Assembly: GCA_020852275.1 (NCBI GenBank)
Contig: JADZBE010000034.1
Location: forward strand, 1 to 64,000
Direction: 5' to 3'
DNA length: 64,000 nt
Source: Phycisphaerales bacterium
GTDB taxonomy: Bacteria; Planctomycetota; Phycisphaerae; UBA1845
Shown: positions 8,768-17,300 of the stretch, piece after piece
Numbering within the stretch: the stretch's first letter is position 1
How the letters are laid out: every line of letters begins with the position of its first letter
Translations under genes and position numbers: made by a program
Notes under the pieces: model-generated
The model's database searches: none
The model's input: the letters and a program-made list of their open reading frames with translations, nothing else
Told to the model about the DNA's origin: nothing

Positions 8768-9601
8768 ATGCCTGAACTTCCAGAAGTTGAGACCATCGTC
8801 CGCCAGCTTCAGGCGGCGCTGCGCGGGCGGCGCGTGGCGTCGGTAGAGGTGCTGCGGGCGGACATCGTGCGCGCCGCGGCGCGCCCGCTTGCCGAGGCGC
8901 TGCCGGGGCGCACGGTGCGCCGCGTGACGCGGCGCGCGAAGCGCATCCTGTTCGACCTGGGCAACTGCACGATGGTGGTCCACCTCGGCATGAGCGGAAG
9001 GCTGACGCTCTGCGCGGCCACAAGCCCGGTGGCGCCGCACACGCACCTGCGGATTCGATTCCGGGGCATGTCGGACGAGCTGCGGTTCCGCGATCCGAGG
9101 CGATTCGGCGGCGTGTGGCTGCTCGATGAAGCGGCGATTCACGACACCGGGCACGCGCCCCGGCTGGGTCCGGTCGGACCGGAGCCGCTCGAGCTGACGC
9201 CGCTCGAGTTCCAGGCACTGCTCGCGGGACGCCGTCGGCAAATCAAGCCGCTCCTGATGGACCAGCGCGCCATCGCCGGACTGGGCAACATATACGTGGA
9301 CGAGTCGCTGTTTGAGGCGGGCATTCATCCCCTCTCCCGCGCCGGCGATCTGACCGCGGCGCAGGCGCGCCGGCTGCTGGCGGCGATTCAGCGCATCTTG
9401 CGGCGGGCCATCCGCTCCAAGGGCTCCACACTGCTGGACTATCGCCGTGCTGACGGCGAATCCGGCGGGTTTCAGCGGCTTTTCCGCGTCTTCCGGCGGA
9501 CGGGACAGCCTTGCCCCCGGTGCGGCACGACCATTAAGCGGCTCATCATCGGCGGGCGATCGTCCCATGTGTGCCCAAAGTGTCAGCTACGTGGCACTTG
9601 A
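8768..9601 (+). CDS. mutM: Formamidopyrimidine-DNA glycosylase
   Basis: The 277-residue protein removes oxidised purines such as 8-oxoguanine and nicks the abasic site. It starts MPELPEVETI, so the catalytic Pro2 and Glu3 are present; Lys58 matches the conserved turnover lysine. HLGMSGRL, the H2TH region with LGNIYVDESLF, and a C-terminal zinc finger (CPRC...CPKC in the last 30 residues) are all visible. The length is normal for the family. It converges with birA, with 59 bp between stops. Confidence 0.96.
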   Translation: MPELPEVETIVRQLQAALRGRRVASVEVLRADIVRAAARPLAEALPGRTVRRVTRRAKRILFDLGNCTMVVHLGMSGRLTLCAATSPVAPHTHLRIRFRGMSDELRFRDPRRFGGVWLLDEAAIHDTGHAPRLGPVGPEPLELTPLEFQALLAGRRRQIKPLLMDQRAIAGLGNIYVDESLFEAGIHPLSRAGDLTAAQARRLLAAIQRILRRAIRSKGSTLLDYRRADGESGGFQRLFRVFRRTGQPCPRCGTTIKRLIIGGRSSHVCPKCQLRGT

Positions 9602-9660
9602 GGGAGGCTTCGGCATCGCGGCGCTCCACGCGGGGGCGATCCTCGCGGCGGACCGCCTGA

Positions 9661-10326
9661 TCAAAGCTCGCCGTGAGACCTGCCGAGGGTGTCGCGCGGC
9701 GCGGGCGGCCCCGTTGGAACGCCCGCCGCAAGCCTTGCCTGATACAATGGCGCCAGGTCGTCGAGCCGGTTCTCGAAGACCATCTTGTGTCGCGCGCAGA
9801 CACGCTCGACGATCGCACGGATCAGCCCATCCACGTCCAACCGGTCAAACGCTTCGCGCGTCGTCTCCGCTTGCAAACTCGTGGCGACAACCTCGCGCCC
9901 GTCGAGCTGCCGCACAGCCTCACGGACGTTGATACCGATGCCGGTGATGATCGCTTCCACGTGCTGCCCGGTGACCACCGTTTCCGTCAGGATGCCGCCG
10001 AGCTTGCGCCCCGCGACGAAGAGATCGTTCACCGGCTTGATGTCCACTGCCACGCCGGTGCGATCGCGCAGCGCCTCCACGCACGCCACCGCAGCGGACT
10101 GTGTAAAGGCAGTCGTGACGGGCCACGCCCTGCCGTCCGCCACGTGGACCAGCGACAGGTAGATGCCCGCCCCTCGGGGCGACGTCCAGCTTCGACCGCG
10201 CGTGCCGCGCCCGCCCGTCTGTTCCGCCGCCACGACATAGGCCACGTCGCGGATCGCGCCCTCCCGGAGCAGGCGCTTGGCCACGTCGTTGGTGGAATCC
10301 ACCGAATCAAGAGCGAAGAACTGCAC
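9661..10326 (-). CDS. birA: Biotin--[acetyl-CoA-carboxylase] ligase, HTH-less
   Basis: The 221-residue protein links biotin to the carrier domain of acetyl-CoA carboxylase. It has the substrate motif STND near the N-terminus, the biotinyl-AMP loop GGRGTRGRSW (about residues 38-47), KPVND (KWPND variant) and GRKLGGIL. It lacks the N-terminal helix-turn-helix, so it is a class I ligase without repressor function. GTG 10326 is the closest in-frame start; the upstream open frame to 10863 runs through REP DNA and is discarded. No clear ribosome-binding site precedes it. Confidence 0.88.
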   Translation of the reverse strand: MQFFALDSVDSTNDVAKRLLREGAIRDVAYVVAAEQTGGRGTRGRSWTSPRGAGIYLSLVHVADGRAWPVTTAFTQSAAVACVEALRDRTGVAVDIKPVNDLFVAGRKLGGILTETVVTGQHVEAIITGIGINVREAVRQLDGREVVATSLQAETTREAFDRLDVDGLIRAIVERVCARHKMVFENRLDDLAPLYQARLAAGVPTGPPAPRDTLGRSHGEL

Positions 10327-10384
10327 CGGTGGGAAGCATAGCAGCCAGTGGCGAAAGGCAAACCTCGTCCGCTCCGCACCGGCC

Positions 10385-10476
10385 GGATCTTGCGGGGTCA
10401 TTCCCGCGCAGGCGGCAATCCAGCGAGTTGGCGATGCGCTCTGGACCCTCGCCTGCGCGGGGGTGATGGCAGCGAT
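10385..10476. repeat. REP palindrome pair (family A copy 3)
   Basis: TCATTCCCGCGCAGGCGGC and the opposed CGCCTGCGCGGGGGTGATGG flank about 30 bp. It lies in the 445-bp gap between birA and the RHH gene. From 10477 to 10714 no gene is supported; open frames there are short and read through the repeat. Confidence 0.85.
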
Positions 10477-10714
10477 ACCCCGCGCGCCCCGCAGGGTGCC
10501 CGACGCGGAATGCACCTGGTTGACAAAGGTCCACGGAAGCGGACCCGTGTAAGGCCGGATAAACAATCGCTCCTGGGATCCTTCACAGCTTCGCGATTTC
10601 GACCCACGGCGCATGAAGGCAGGGCGCAACGGCGCCCCATTGGGGCATGACCCTGCGCGAGGGTGCCCGTTTCCGCCAGGAAAGGAATTCCGTAACAAAA
10701 CCGGATTGCGGACG

Positions 10715-10755
10715 TTGACTCCTGCAGGAGTGCGGATACACTCCGTTAGGAGTGT
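10715..10755 (+). promoter_or_regulatory. Sigma70-type promoter with two ACTCC-N4-GGAGT operators
   Basis: A -35 box TTGACT (10715-10720), a 16-bp spacer and a -10 box TACACT (10737-10742) precede the RHH gene. Two dyads overlap them: ACTCCTGCAGGAGT (10718-10731) and ACACTCCGTTAGGAGTGT (10738-10755). Both share ACTCC-N4-GGAGT and their centres are 22 bp apart, two helical turns. The layout fits autorepression by the adjacent ribbon-helix-helix protein. Confidence 0.7.
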
Positions 10756-10771
10756 CGCTGGATGGGCATCC

Positions 10772-11011
10772 ATGTCGGCGAAAGAGAGCACACGCAGGAA
10801 CAACGTAACGCTGAAAATCCCCGGAGAACTATACGACCACCTGCAATCGTTGATCGAAGGCACCGGCTTTCGCAGTGTGACGGAGTTTGCGATCTACGTT
10901 CTTCGAGACGTGGCCGCGGGCGGCAAGCTGGACGATGCGTCGCCGGGTCTGTCGCAGCGCGAGATCGAGATCGTCCGCCAGCGCCTGCGGGCGTTGGGCT
11001 ACATCGAGTAG
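10772..11011 (+). CDS. Ribbon-helix-helix (CopG-like) regulator
   Basis: The 79-residue protein contains an RHH-type segment: NVTLKIPGELYDHLQSLIEG gives the strand and first helix, TGFRSVTEFAIYVLRDV the second helix. The tail is charged and ends REIEIVRQRLRALGYIE. RHH proteins bind DNA as dimers through the paired strands, often on tandem operators, and such operators sit in this gene's own promoter. ATG 10772 was chosen because it is where homology-like sequence begins; the longer frame from 10613 crosses the promoter. It precedes the sulfate transport operon by 293 bp on the same strand, so it may regulate sulfate uptake; that link is inference. Confidence 0.75.
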   Translation: MSAKESTRRNNVTLKIPGELYDHLQSLIEGTGFRSVTEFAIYVLRDVAAGGKLDDASPGLSQREIEIVRQRLRALGYIE

Positions 11012-11304
11012 CGCCGTGGTCAAGGCATCTCCGGTTTGTTGAACCCTTGGCTCGAAGGGAGGAGAGAGGGTGCGCGCCGATGGCGACGCGTCCAGGGCGT
11101 GCAGCGAAGGGCGCATGCATGAAGGGGTTTTGATCGTGGAACAGAAAGCTCGGCGCTGAGCCGGGGAAAGGCCTCTCGATTGGGTTTCCTCAACCGCCGT
11201 GGGTGGGCTGCGCCGTGGGGCGCAGTTCGCCCGCGTGTTCTGCAAGGGCGGTCTCGTGCGTGACAGCAAAGCAGCACAAGGCCTTCCAGATTGAAAGGCG
11301 AAAC
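11012..11304. other. Leader region of the sulfate transport operon
   Basis: This 293-bp stretch between the RHH gene and the sulfate-binding protein shows no gene. No further ACTCC-N4-GGAGT site is present. GGGCTGCGCCGTGGGGCGCAG near 11208-11226 can form a GC-rich hairpin, but I recognise no named riboswitch. AAAGG at 11295-11299 is the probable ribosome-binding site of the next gene. Confidence 0.4.
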
Positions 11305-12330
11305 ATGGACGCACAATTCAAGAGCGGACGGCTTCTGACCTTGACGGTGCTTGCGGCCCTGCTCCCGTGCTCGATCGCTCCAGTCTCGGCACAGGTCACG
11401 CTGCTCAACGTCTCCTATGATCCGACGCGCGAATTTTACGAAGAGTTCAACGCCAAATTCGCCGAGTACTGGAAATCGAAGACGGGCGCGACGGTCGAGA
11501 TCAGGCAGTCGCACGGCGGCTCGGGCAAGCAGGCGCGCGCGGTCATTGACGGGCTGGAGGCCGACGTGGTGACGCTGGCGCTCGCCTATGACATTGACGC
11601 CATCGCCGACAACTCCAGGCTCCTCCCCACCGACTGGCAGAAGCGGCTGCCTCACAACAGTTCACCCTACACATCCACGATTGTGTTTGTCGTTCGCAAG
11701 GGAAATCCCAAGAACATCAAGGATTGGAACGACCTTGTCAAACCGGGCATTTCGGTTATCACGCCGAACCCCAAGACCTCCGGCGGCGCGCGCTGGAATT
11801 ACCTGGCGGCGTGGGGATACGCATTGCGACATAACAACAACGAAGAATCCAAGGCCCGGGAATTCGTCGCCGGCCTCTTCAAGAACGTTCCGGTTCTGGA
11901 CACCGGCGCGCGGGGATCGACCACCACGTTTGCCCAGCGCGGCATCGGCGACGTCTTCATCTCATGGGAGAATGAAGCGCTCCTGATTCTCAAGGAGTTC
12001 GGTGCGGACAAATTCGAGATCGTGGCGCCGTCCTTGAGCATCCTCGCGGAGCCGCCCGTGGCGCTGGTGGACAAGATTGCTGACAAGCACGGCACGCGCG
12101 AGGTCGCACAAGCCTACCTTGAGTATCTTTACAGCGACGTGGGCCAATCGCTTGCCGTCAAGCACTATTACCGCCCTCGCAATGCTGCATGGATAAACCA
12201 GGCCGAGTCTCCTTTCTCCAAGCTGGAACTCTTCACACTGGACGAAATGTTTGGCAACTGGCGGAAGGCGCAGCAAGCGCATTTTTCCGAAGGCGGAGTG
12301 TTCGACCAAATCAGCGTCAAGAACAAGTAG
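11305..12330 (+). CDS. Sulfate ABC transporter substrate-binding protein
   Basis: The 341-residue precursor has a Sec signal peptide ([20 protein letters not shown] then SIAPVSA), followed by the sulfate/thiosulfate-binding pattern: [51 protein letters not shown] and [19 protein letters not shown]. It delivers periplasmic sulfate to the CysTWA importer. ATG 11305 has AAAGG at a suitable distance and begins the signal peptide. cysT, cysW and cysA follow on the same strand, as in classical sulfate operons. Confidence 0.95.
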   Translation: MDAQFKSGRLLTLTVLAALLPCSIAPVSAQVTLLNVSYDPTREFYEEFNAKFAEYWKSKTGATVEIRQSHGGSGKQARAVIDGLEADVVTLALAYDIDAIADNSRLLPTDWQKRLPHNSSPYTSTIVFVVRKGNPKNIKDWNDLVKPGISVITPNPKTSGGARWNYLAAWGYALRHNNNEESKAREFVAGLFKNVPVLDTGARGSTTTFAQRGIGDVFISWENEALLILKEFGADKFEIVAPSLSILAEPPVALVDKIADKHGTREVAQAYLEYLYSDVGQSLAVKHYYRPRNAAWINQAESPFSKLELFTLDEMFGNWRKAQQAHFSEGGVFDQISVKNK

Positions 12331-12466
12331 GCCGCAGGCGCTCCGCATTGATTCGCGTGCAACCGTGCATGGCGAACCTGTTCGCGCGATCCCGGCCGGG
12401 CTTTGGGCAGAGGGCTAACAGCTAAGAGCCAACAGCCCGGGAAAAGTACCATAAGCGAACCGAACC

Positions 12467-13294
12467 TTGAGCCGTGCGAAGAAAAATAATGTGCTGCCCG
12501 GGTTTGGACTGACGTGCGGATACACGTTGACTTACCTGGGTCTTGTGGTGCTCATTCCGCTGGCGACGCTGTTTCTCCGGACGGCCTCGCTGACGTGGGA
12601 GCAATTCTGGACCACCGTGACGGGCGATCGGGCGCTGTTTGCATACAAGTTGACCATTGGCGCCTCGATGATCGCGGCCTTGGTGAATGCGGTGTTTGGA
12701 TTGCTGACGGCGTGGGTGCTGGTGCGCTACCGGTTTCCCGGACGCGGCATTCTCGACGCGCTTGTGGATCTTCCATTTGCCCTCCCCACCGCCGTGGCGG
12801 GTATCTCGTTGTGTGCTCTATACGCGCCCGGCGGTTGGGTGGGGGCGTTGTTGCAGCGATTTGGCGTTCAGGCGGCGTATGCGCCTCTGGGAATTGTGAT
12901 TGCCATGGTGTTTGTCAGCCTGCCGTTTGTCGTGCGCACGGTGCAACCGGTTCTTGCCGACCTTGATCAGGAAGTGGAGGAGGCCGCGGCGAGCCTGGGC
13001 GCGCGACGATGGCAGACGCTGCGGCGCGTCGTGTTTCCCGCGGTTCTGCCGTCGCTGCTGACCGGACTGGCGCTCGCCTTTGGGCGCAGTCTCGGCGAGT
13101 TCGGTTCGATTGTGTTCATTTCCGGAAACATGCCGGGGCGGACGGAGATCGCCTCGCTGCTGATTCTGACCCGACTTGAGGAGTTCGATTATGCCGGGGC
13201 GACCGCCATTGCCGTGGTGATGCTCGGACTATCGTTTGCCATGATCTTTGTCATCAATGTGTTGCAGGCCTGGAGCCGCCGTGGAGCGGATTGA
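12467..13294 (+). CDS. cysT: Sulfate ABC transporter permease CysT
   Basis: The 275-residue inner-membrane permease has six or seven membrane segments and the ABC-permease coupling motif 'EEAAASLGARRWQTLRRVVFP'. LPFALPTAVAGISLCALYAP and SLGEFGSIVFISGNMPGRTE are typical of the sulfate/molybdate permease family. Translation apparently begins at TTG 12467, as no ATG or GTG is available upstream in frame. It pairs with CysW to form the channel. Confidence 0.93.
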   Translation: MSRAKKNNVLPGFGLTCGYTLTYLGLVVLIPLATLFLRTASLTWEQFWTTVTGDRALFAYKLTIGASMIAALVNAVFGLLTAWVLVRYRFPGRGILDALVDLPFALPTAVAGISLCALYAPGGWVGALLQRFGVQAAYAPLGIVIAMVFVSLPFVVRTVQPVLADLDQEVEEAAASLGARRWQTLRRVVFPAVLPSLLTGLALAFGRSLGEFGSIVFISGNMPGRTEIASLLILTRLEEFDYAGATAIAVVMLGLSFAMIFVINVLQAWSRRGAD

Positions 13295-13420
13295 ATCGCT
13301 GTATCGATGCAATCAGAACCCCTCACGCAAGTGAAGGGCGATTGCTGCAAACTTGTCATGCAGGCTCCGGGTCAACCTTTCGACGGTCTCACAAATGGCC
13401 GCCGCAGGCAAAAAGGAATT

Positions 13421-14332
13421 ATGGCTCGACAAACAAACAGTGCAACCGTGGGGGCGCCGGTCCTATCGCGAGCCGGCGTACGCGATCCGGGCTGGATGCG
13501 CTGGGGACTGACCGGTGCAGCCGTGGCTTTTCTGGGTTTGATGTTGATCCTCCCTCTGGTCGTTGTGTTTGCGACGGCCTTCTCCAAGGGTTGGTCGGGC
13601 TTCTCCGCGGGGCTGGCCGACTCGGATTCCTTTGCAGCCGTCAAGTTGACGCTGATCGCGGCCGTCATCAGCGTGCCGCTCAATATCATATTTGGCCTGG
13701 CCGCGGCATGGGCGATCGCCAAGTTCGAGTTTCGTGGAAAGAGTCTGTTAATTACGGTGATTGATTTGCCTTTTTCCGTGTCGCCGATCATCGCCGGGAT
13801 GCTCTTTGTATTGCTTTTCGGGGCACAAGGTTGGCTGGGCGACTGGCTCGCGGCGCGGAACATGAGAATTATCTTTGCCGTGCCGGGCATTGTACTGGCC
13901 ACCGTTTTTGTCACCGTGCCGTTTGTGGCGCGCGAGCTGATTCCGCTGATGCAAGCACAAGGGCGCGAGGAGGAGGAGGCCGCCCTCTCGCTGGGCGCCG
14001 GCGGCTGGCAGGCGTTTTTCCGCGTGACGATCCCGAACATTAAATGGGCGTTGGTGTACGGCGTCATTTTGTGCAATGCCCGGGCGCTGGGCGAGTTCGG
14101 CGCCGTCTCCGTCGTATCGGGGCACATTCAGGGCGTAACCAACACCATGCCGCTCCAGATTGAGGTGCTGTACAACGAATACAAGTTTGTTCCGGCGTTT
14201 GCGATGGCGTCGCTCCTGGTGCTGATGGCACTGCTGACGCTGGTGCTGAAGCACTGGATCGAGTGGCGCTCCGCGCGGTCGCTTGCACAGATTGGAAGCG
14301 GGCCCGACCGCGCGATCGCACCGCCGCGCTGA
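13421..14332 (+). CDS. cysW: Sulfate ABC transporter permease CysW
   Basis: The 303-residue permease has about six membrane segments, DLPFSVSPIIAGMLFVLLFG, and the coupling motif 'EEEEAALSLGAGGWQAFFRV', with LGEFGAVSVVSGHIQG as in CysW. ATG 13421 is preceded by AAAAGGAATT, a strong ribosome-binding site, and begins MARQTNSA; the longer frame from 13307 is less likely. The 126-bp space after cysT is unusually wide for this operon type but contains nothing recognisable. Confidence 0.93.
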   Translation: MARQTNSATVGAPVLSRAGVRDPGWMRWGLTGAAVAFLGLMLILPLVVVFATAFSKGWSGFSAGLADSDSFAAVKLTLIAAVISVPLNIIFGLAAAWAIAKFEFRGKSLLITVIDLPFSVSPIIAGMLFVLLFGAQGWLGDWLAARNMRIIFAVPGIVLATVFVTVPFVARELIPLMQAQGREEEEAALSLGAGGWQAFFRVTIPNIKWALVYGVILCNARALGEFGAVSVVSGHIQGVTNTMPLQIEVLYNEYKFVPAFAMASLLVLMALLTLVLKHWIEWRSARSLAQIGSGPDRAIAPPR

Positions 14333-14350
14333 CCGCCGCGCGGCGTGACG

Positions 14351-14525
14351 GAGACGATCCACTTGGACCGTGGTGGAACTTGAAATCAGGCATGGGAATC
14401 GTCACCCCCGCGCAGGCGGGGGTCCAGGGCGCATTGCCGAACTGCTGGATTTCCGCCAGCGCGGGAATGACGGGTCTGGATTCCCGCCTGCACGGGAAGG
14501 ATGAGATTCGCCTCTGGTTACGAGC
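14351..14525. repeat. REP/MITE element inside the cys operon (family A copy 4)
   Basis: Starts with GGACCGTGGTGGAACTTGAAA, then CACCCCCGCGCAGGCGGGGG, GGATTTCCGCCAGCGCGGG and a third degenerate unit GATTCCCGCCTGCACGGG. It fills most of the 261-bp gap between cysW and cysA. It could fold into stable hairpins in the operon mRNA and so lower cysA expression relative to the permease genes. Confidence 0.85.
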
Positions 14526-14593
14526 GGAGAAGGAGTCACCAAGGCGGAACGAGGCTGATAAGACCGTGACTGAGGAAAGCGAGCAGAGCACAC

Positions 14594-15667
14594 ATGAGCA
14601 TCGAGATTCAGCGAGTCACCAAAGTCTTTGGCGGCTTCAAAGCGCTGGACGGGATCAACCTGACCGTTCCCTCGGGAGAGCTGGTCGCACTTCTGGGTCC
14701 GTCGGGATCCGGCAAGACGACGCTTCTGCGGGTCATTGCCGGACTGGAGAGCGCCGACGAGGGGGCGGTCCTGTTTGACGGCGAAGATGCGACGCAGCGG
14801 CACGTCCGCGAGCGCGGCGTCGGGTTCGTCTTCCAGCACTACGCGCTGTTCAAGCATATGACGGTCTTTGAGAACGTGGCGTTCGGGCTGCGCGTTCGAC
14901 CGCGCAGACTGCGGCCGCGGAAAGCCGAAATCGCCGATCGCGTGACGCGCCTGCTGAAGCTCGTGCAACTCGAACATCTCGGCAACCGCCGCCCGGCGCA
15001 GCTTTCCGGCGGACAGCGACAGCGCGTGGCCCTCGCACGGGCGCTCGCCGTGGAGCCGAAAGTCCTCCTGCTGGACGAACCCTTCGGCGCGCTGGACGCG
15101 CGCGTCCGGCAGGAGCTGCGAACCTGGCTGCGCCGTCTGCACGACGAGATTCACGTCACCAGCGTCTTCGTCACGCATGATCAGGAGGAAGCGCTGGAGG
15201 TGGCCGACCGCGTCGTGGTGATGAACGCCGGGCGCATCGAGCAGCTTGGCACGCCGGAAGACGTCTTCCACCGCCCGGCCAACGAGTTCGTCATGCACTT
15301 CCTGGGCAACGTCAACGTCTTTCACGGGCGCGTCGAGGGCGGCAAGGCCATGTTCGGCGATCTGTACGTCGAGCACCCCGTTGCTGCGGGCCGCCCGGGC
15401 GCTGCGGGTGATGAACCGAAGGACGCGAAGGTCTTTATCCGCCCGCACGAGTGGGACATCTCCGCGCATCGCAATGGGCGTCCGGCGATGGAGGCCGTTG
15501 TGACCCACGTCAACGCCGCCGGTCCGGTGGTGAAGTTGTGGCTGCTGAGCGAATCCGGCGAACCGGTGCATGCGGAACTGCCGCTCGATCACTACCGCGC
15601 GCTGGAGCTGCGAAGCGGTCAGCGCGTGTTCCTGTCCCCGCGACAGGTTAAGGTGTTCTTCGATTGA
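14594..15667 (+). CDS. cysA: Sulfate ABC transporter ATP-binding protein CysA
   Basis: The 357-residue ATPase powers the CysTW channel. Walker [10 protein letters not shown] (residues 35-43), Q-loop VFQHYALF, signature LSGGQ (137-141), Walker B LLLDEP (158-163) and switch VTHDQEEA are all intact. The C-terminal 120 residues form the TOBE-like regulatory region typical of CysA, with [12 protein letters not shown]. The gene begins ATGAGCATCGAGATTCAG. It is the last gene of the sulfate operon; the direct repeat GATTGAAGTCGGCG occurs twice just after the stop. Confidence 0.96.
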   Translation: MSIEIQRVTKVFGGFKALDGINLTVPSGELVALLGPSGSGKTTLLRVIAGLESADEGAVLFDGEDATQRHVRERGVGFVFQHYALFKHMTVFENVAFGLRVRPRRLRPRKAEIADRVTRLLKLVQLEHLGNRRPAQLSGGQRQRVALARALAVEPKVLLLDEPFGALDARVRQELRTWLRRLHDEIHVTSVFVTHDQEEALEVADRVVVMNAGRIEQLGTPEDVFHRPANEFVMHFLGNVNVFHGRVEGGKAMFGDLYVEHPVAAGRPGAAGDEPKDAKVFIRPHEWDISAHRNGRPAMEAVVTHVNAAGPVVKLWLLSESGEPVHAELPLDHYRALELRSGQRVFLSPRQVKVFFD

Positions 15668-15935
15668 AGTCGGCGCCCGCTCTGATTGAAGTCGGCGTGT
15701 TCCAGGCTTGAATGACGAGCGGGGCCCGGCGCGGGGCCCGGTGAGCGGAATGGATCCGCACCAGCGGACCGGTGAGGCTCGCCCTGTGCGGCGGCGGGAG
15801 CGGCCGGGTGTGCTCATTTTTTTGAGCGAGTCGGCAGAACCGCAGCGCCGACGCACGATGGCGCTGCCAAGAACTTGAGGGCGCAGGCCTTGCGAGCGCC
15901 TTGCCCGGTTTTCCGGGCACACCCGAGCAGCCTGT

Positions 15936-17162
15936 TCACCTCTGCGAGAAATGCTTGACGAGCAGCCGCCACTGGTCGTGCATCGCGAGTTGGGCAACGG
16001 TCATCGGGTCTTTGAAGAAGCAGGCGAGGTGGCGCATGGGCCCGGGCGCGCCGCGCCGCAGCTCCCGCTCGGCGAGTCGCGCGAGGTCCAGGATCAGCGG
16101 CGCGGCCAGCAGCGAATCGACGCCCTGCCAGATGAACTGCAGCGACATCTCCGCCCCGAGGAAACCCCGAAAGTGGATGAAATCCCACGCGAGCTTCCGG
16201 TCGCCCAAGGAAGGGAGGAAGTCGATGCCCACGCGTGTCACCGGCTTGCCGGCGAGTATTTTGGCGACGGTCAGGTCCTTGGACTTCTGCTTGGAAGCCC
16301 GCACCCTCGGGTCTTTCAAGGCCGCCCCGTCGGGATTCCCCAGTAGGTTGTAGCCCACCCAGGAGAGCACATTGAGGTTCCGGAATACGAAGAGCGGCGC
16401 CAGGATCGACTTGACGAGCGTCTCGCCCGTTTTGCCATCACGTCCCATGTAGGGCAAGCCTCGCTCCTCGGCGCGACGTCGCAGCACGGGCAGGTCGATT
16501 CCCAGGGACGGCGTGAAGTTGATGTACGCCGCGCCGGCCTCGATCGCCGCGAGCGCGTAGAGGCTGCTCGTCGGAAGCGGGGAGGCGCCGCGCCGGGCTA
16601 ACGTTTTCTGCAGATTTGCCCAGGTGGCAGCTCCGCGCACCGACTTCGGGACGACCTCCGTGCCCGCCACGTTGATGACCACCACGTTCTCCAGTTTGTG
16701 CGCCCGGCGGAAGCCCGTCATGTCGGCCGTCAGCCGCTCGATCGCCGCGGCGGCGGAGGCATCGGTCGAGGCATGGGCGGAGCTCTTGGGCGAGCGACCT
16801 TGCCCGCGCCGGCCGCTTCCCGCCCCCAAGGTCGTGCCGGGTCGGAGGTTTTTCTGCCAGCGGCGAAGATCGGGCCGGCACTTGCCCAGGACCCCCGTCT
16901 GGATCAGCCGCTCGAATTCGCCGCATGTCTCCAGCATCGAGCCGCACGCCGGCTTGATCTCATGCCCGCCGAGTACGATGCGGTCGTAGCCGACCAGGTC
17001 CGCCCATTGGAAAGCACGGCCTTCCGTGACCAGTCCGTCCGTCGGCGCCAGTCCGCGTCGCATGGCGGAAAGCCCCAGCGCCGTGGTGCTCCCCACGTAG
17101 CCCGACGCGCCAACCAGCCATAGCCCGAATCCTCGCATTCGCCTTCCCGATTCCAATCCCAT
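15936..17162 (-). CDS. Inositol-3-phosphate (myo-inositol-1-phosphate) synthase
   Basis: The 408-residue protein matches NAD-dependent inositol-phosphate synthases that turn glucose-6-phosphate into inositol-3-phosphate. Visible elements are the Rossmann start LWLVGASGYVGSTTALGL, the central 'VVVINVAGTE', NFTPSLGIDLP, GRDGKTGETLVKSILAPLF and NVLSWVGYNLLGNPDG, the most conserved blocks of the family. The product feeds inositol lipids or compatible solutes. ATG 17138 (MRGFGLWLVG) is an equally plausible start. It converges with cysA across a 268-bp gap holding no clear gene. Confidence 0.92.
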   Translation of the reverse strand: MGLESGRRMRGFGLWLVGASGYVGSTTALGLSAMRRGLAPTDGLVTEGRAFQWADLVGYDRIVLGGHEIKPACGSMLETCGEFERLIQTGVLGKCRPDLRRWQKNLRPGTTLGAGSGRRGQGRSPKSSAHASTDASAAAAIERLTADMTGFRRAHKLENVVVINVAGTEVVPKSVRGAATWANLQKTLARRGASPLPTSSLYALAAIEAGAAYINFTPSLGIDLPVLRRRAEERGLPYMGRDGKTGETLVKSILAPLFVFRNLNVLSWVGYNLLGNPDGAALKDPRVRASKQKSKDLTVAKILAGKPVTRVGIDFLPSLGDRKLAWDFIHFRGFLGAEMSLQFIWQGVDSLLAAPLILDLARLAERELRRGAPGPMRHLACFFKDPMTVAQLAMHDQWRLLVKHFSQR

Positions 17163-17184
17163 CCGCCTGCGGCGAAATAAAACA

Positions 17185-17212
17185 CCCCGTCGAATGTCTC
17201 CACCCGACGGGG
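17185..17212 (-). terminator. Rho-independent terminator of the secretin gene
   Basis: On the minus strand CCCCGTCG and CGACGGGG form an 8-bp stem with a 12-nt loop, followed by TGTTTTATTT. It sits about 90 bp after the secretin stop codon and before the inositol-phosphate synthase gene, which is transcribed in the same direction. Confidence 0.75.
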
Positions 17213-17300
17213 CGCGCTGACGTAGGTTCGCTATCGCAGTGCCGGCGTCACGTGTCAGCCGGGCAACCGTTTCGACCGAGCAGTCGGTTCGACCGACGCA

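Noticed and set aside
9661..10863. Longer 400-residue BirA with an N-terminal DNA-binding domain
   Set aside because: The extra 179 residues are encoded by REP DNA and by the antisense of the RHH gene's promoter; no helix-turn-helix is present.
11012..11304. Sulfur-responsive riboswitch before the sulfate-binding protein
   Set aside because: I could not match any known SAM, SAH or sul-type RNA pattern; only a generic GC hairpin is present.
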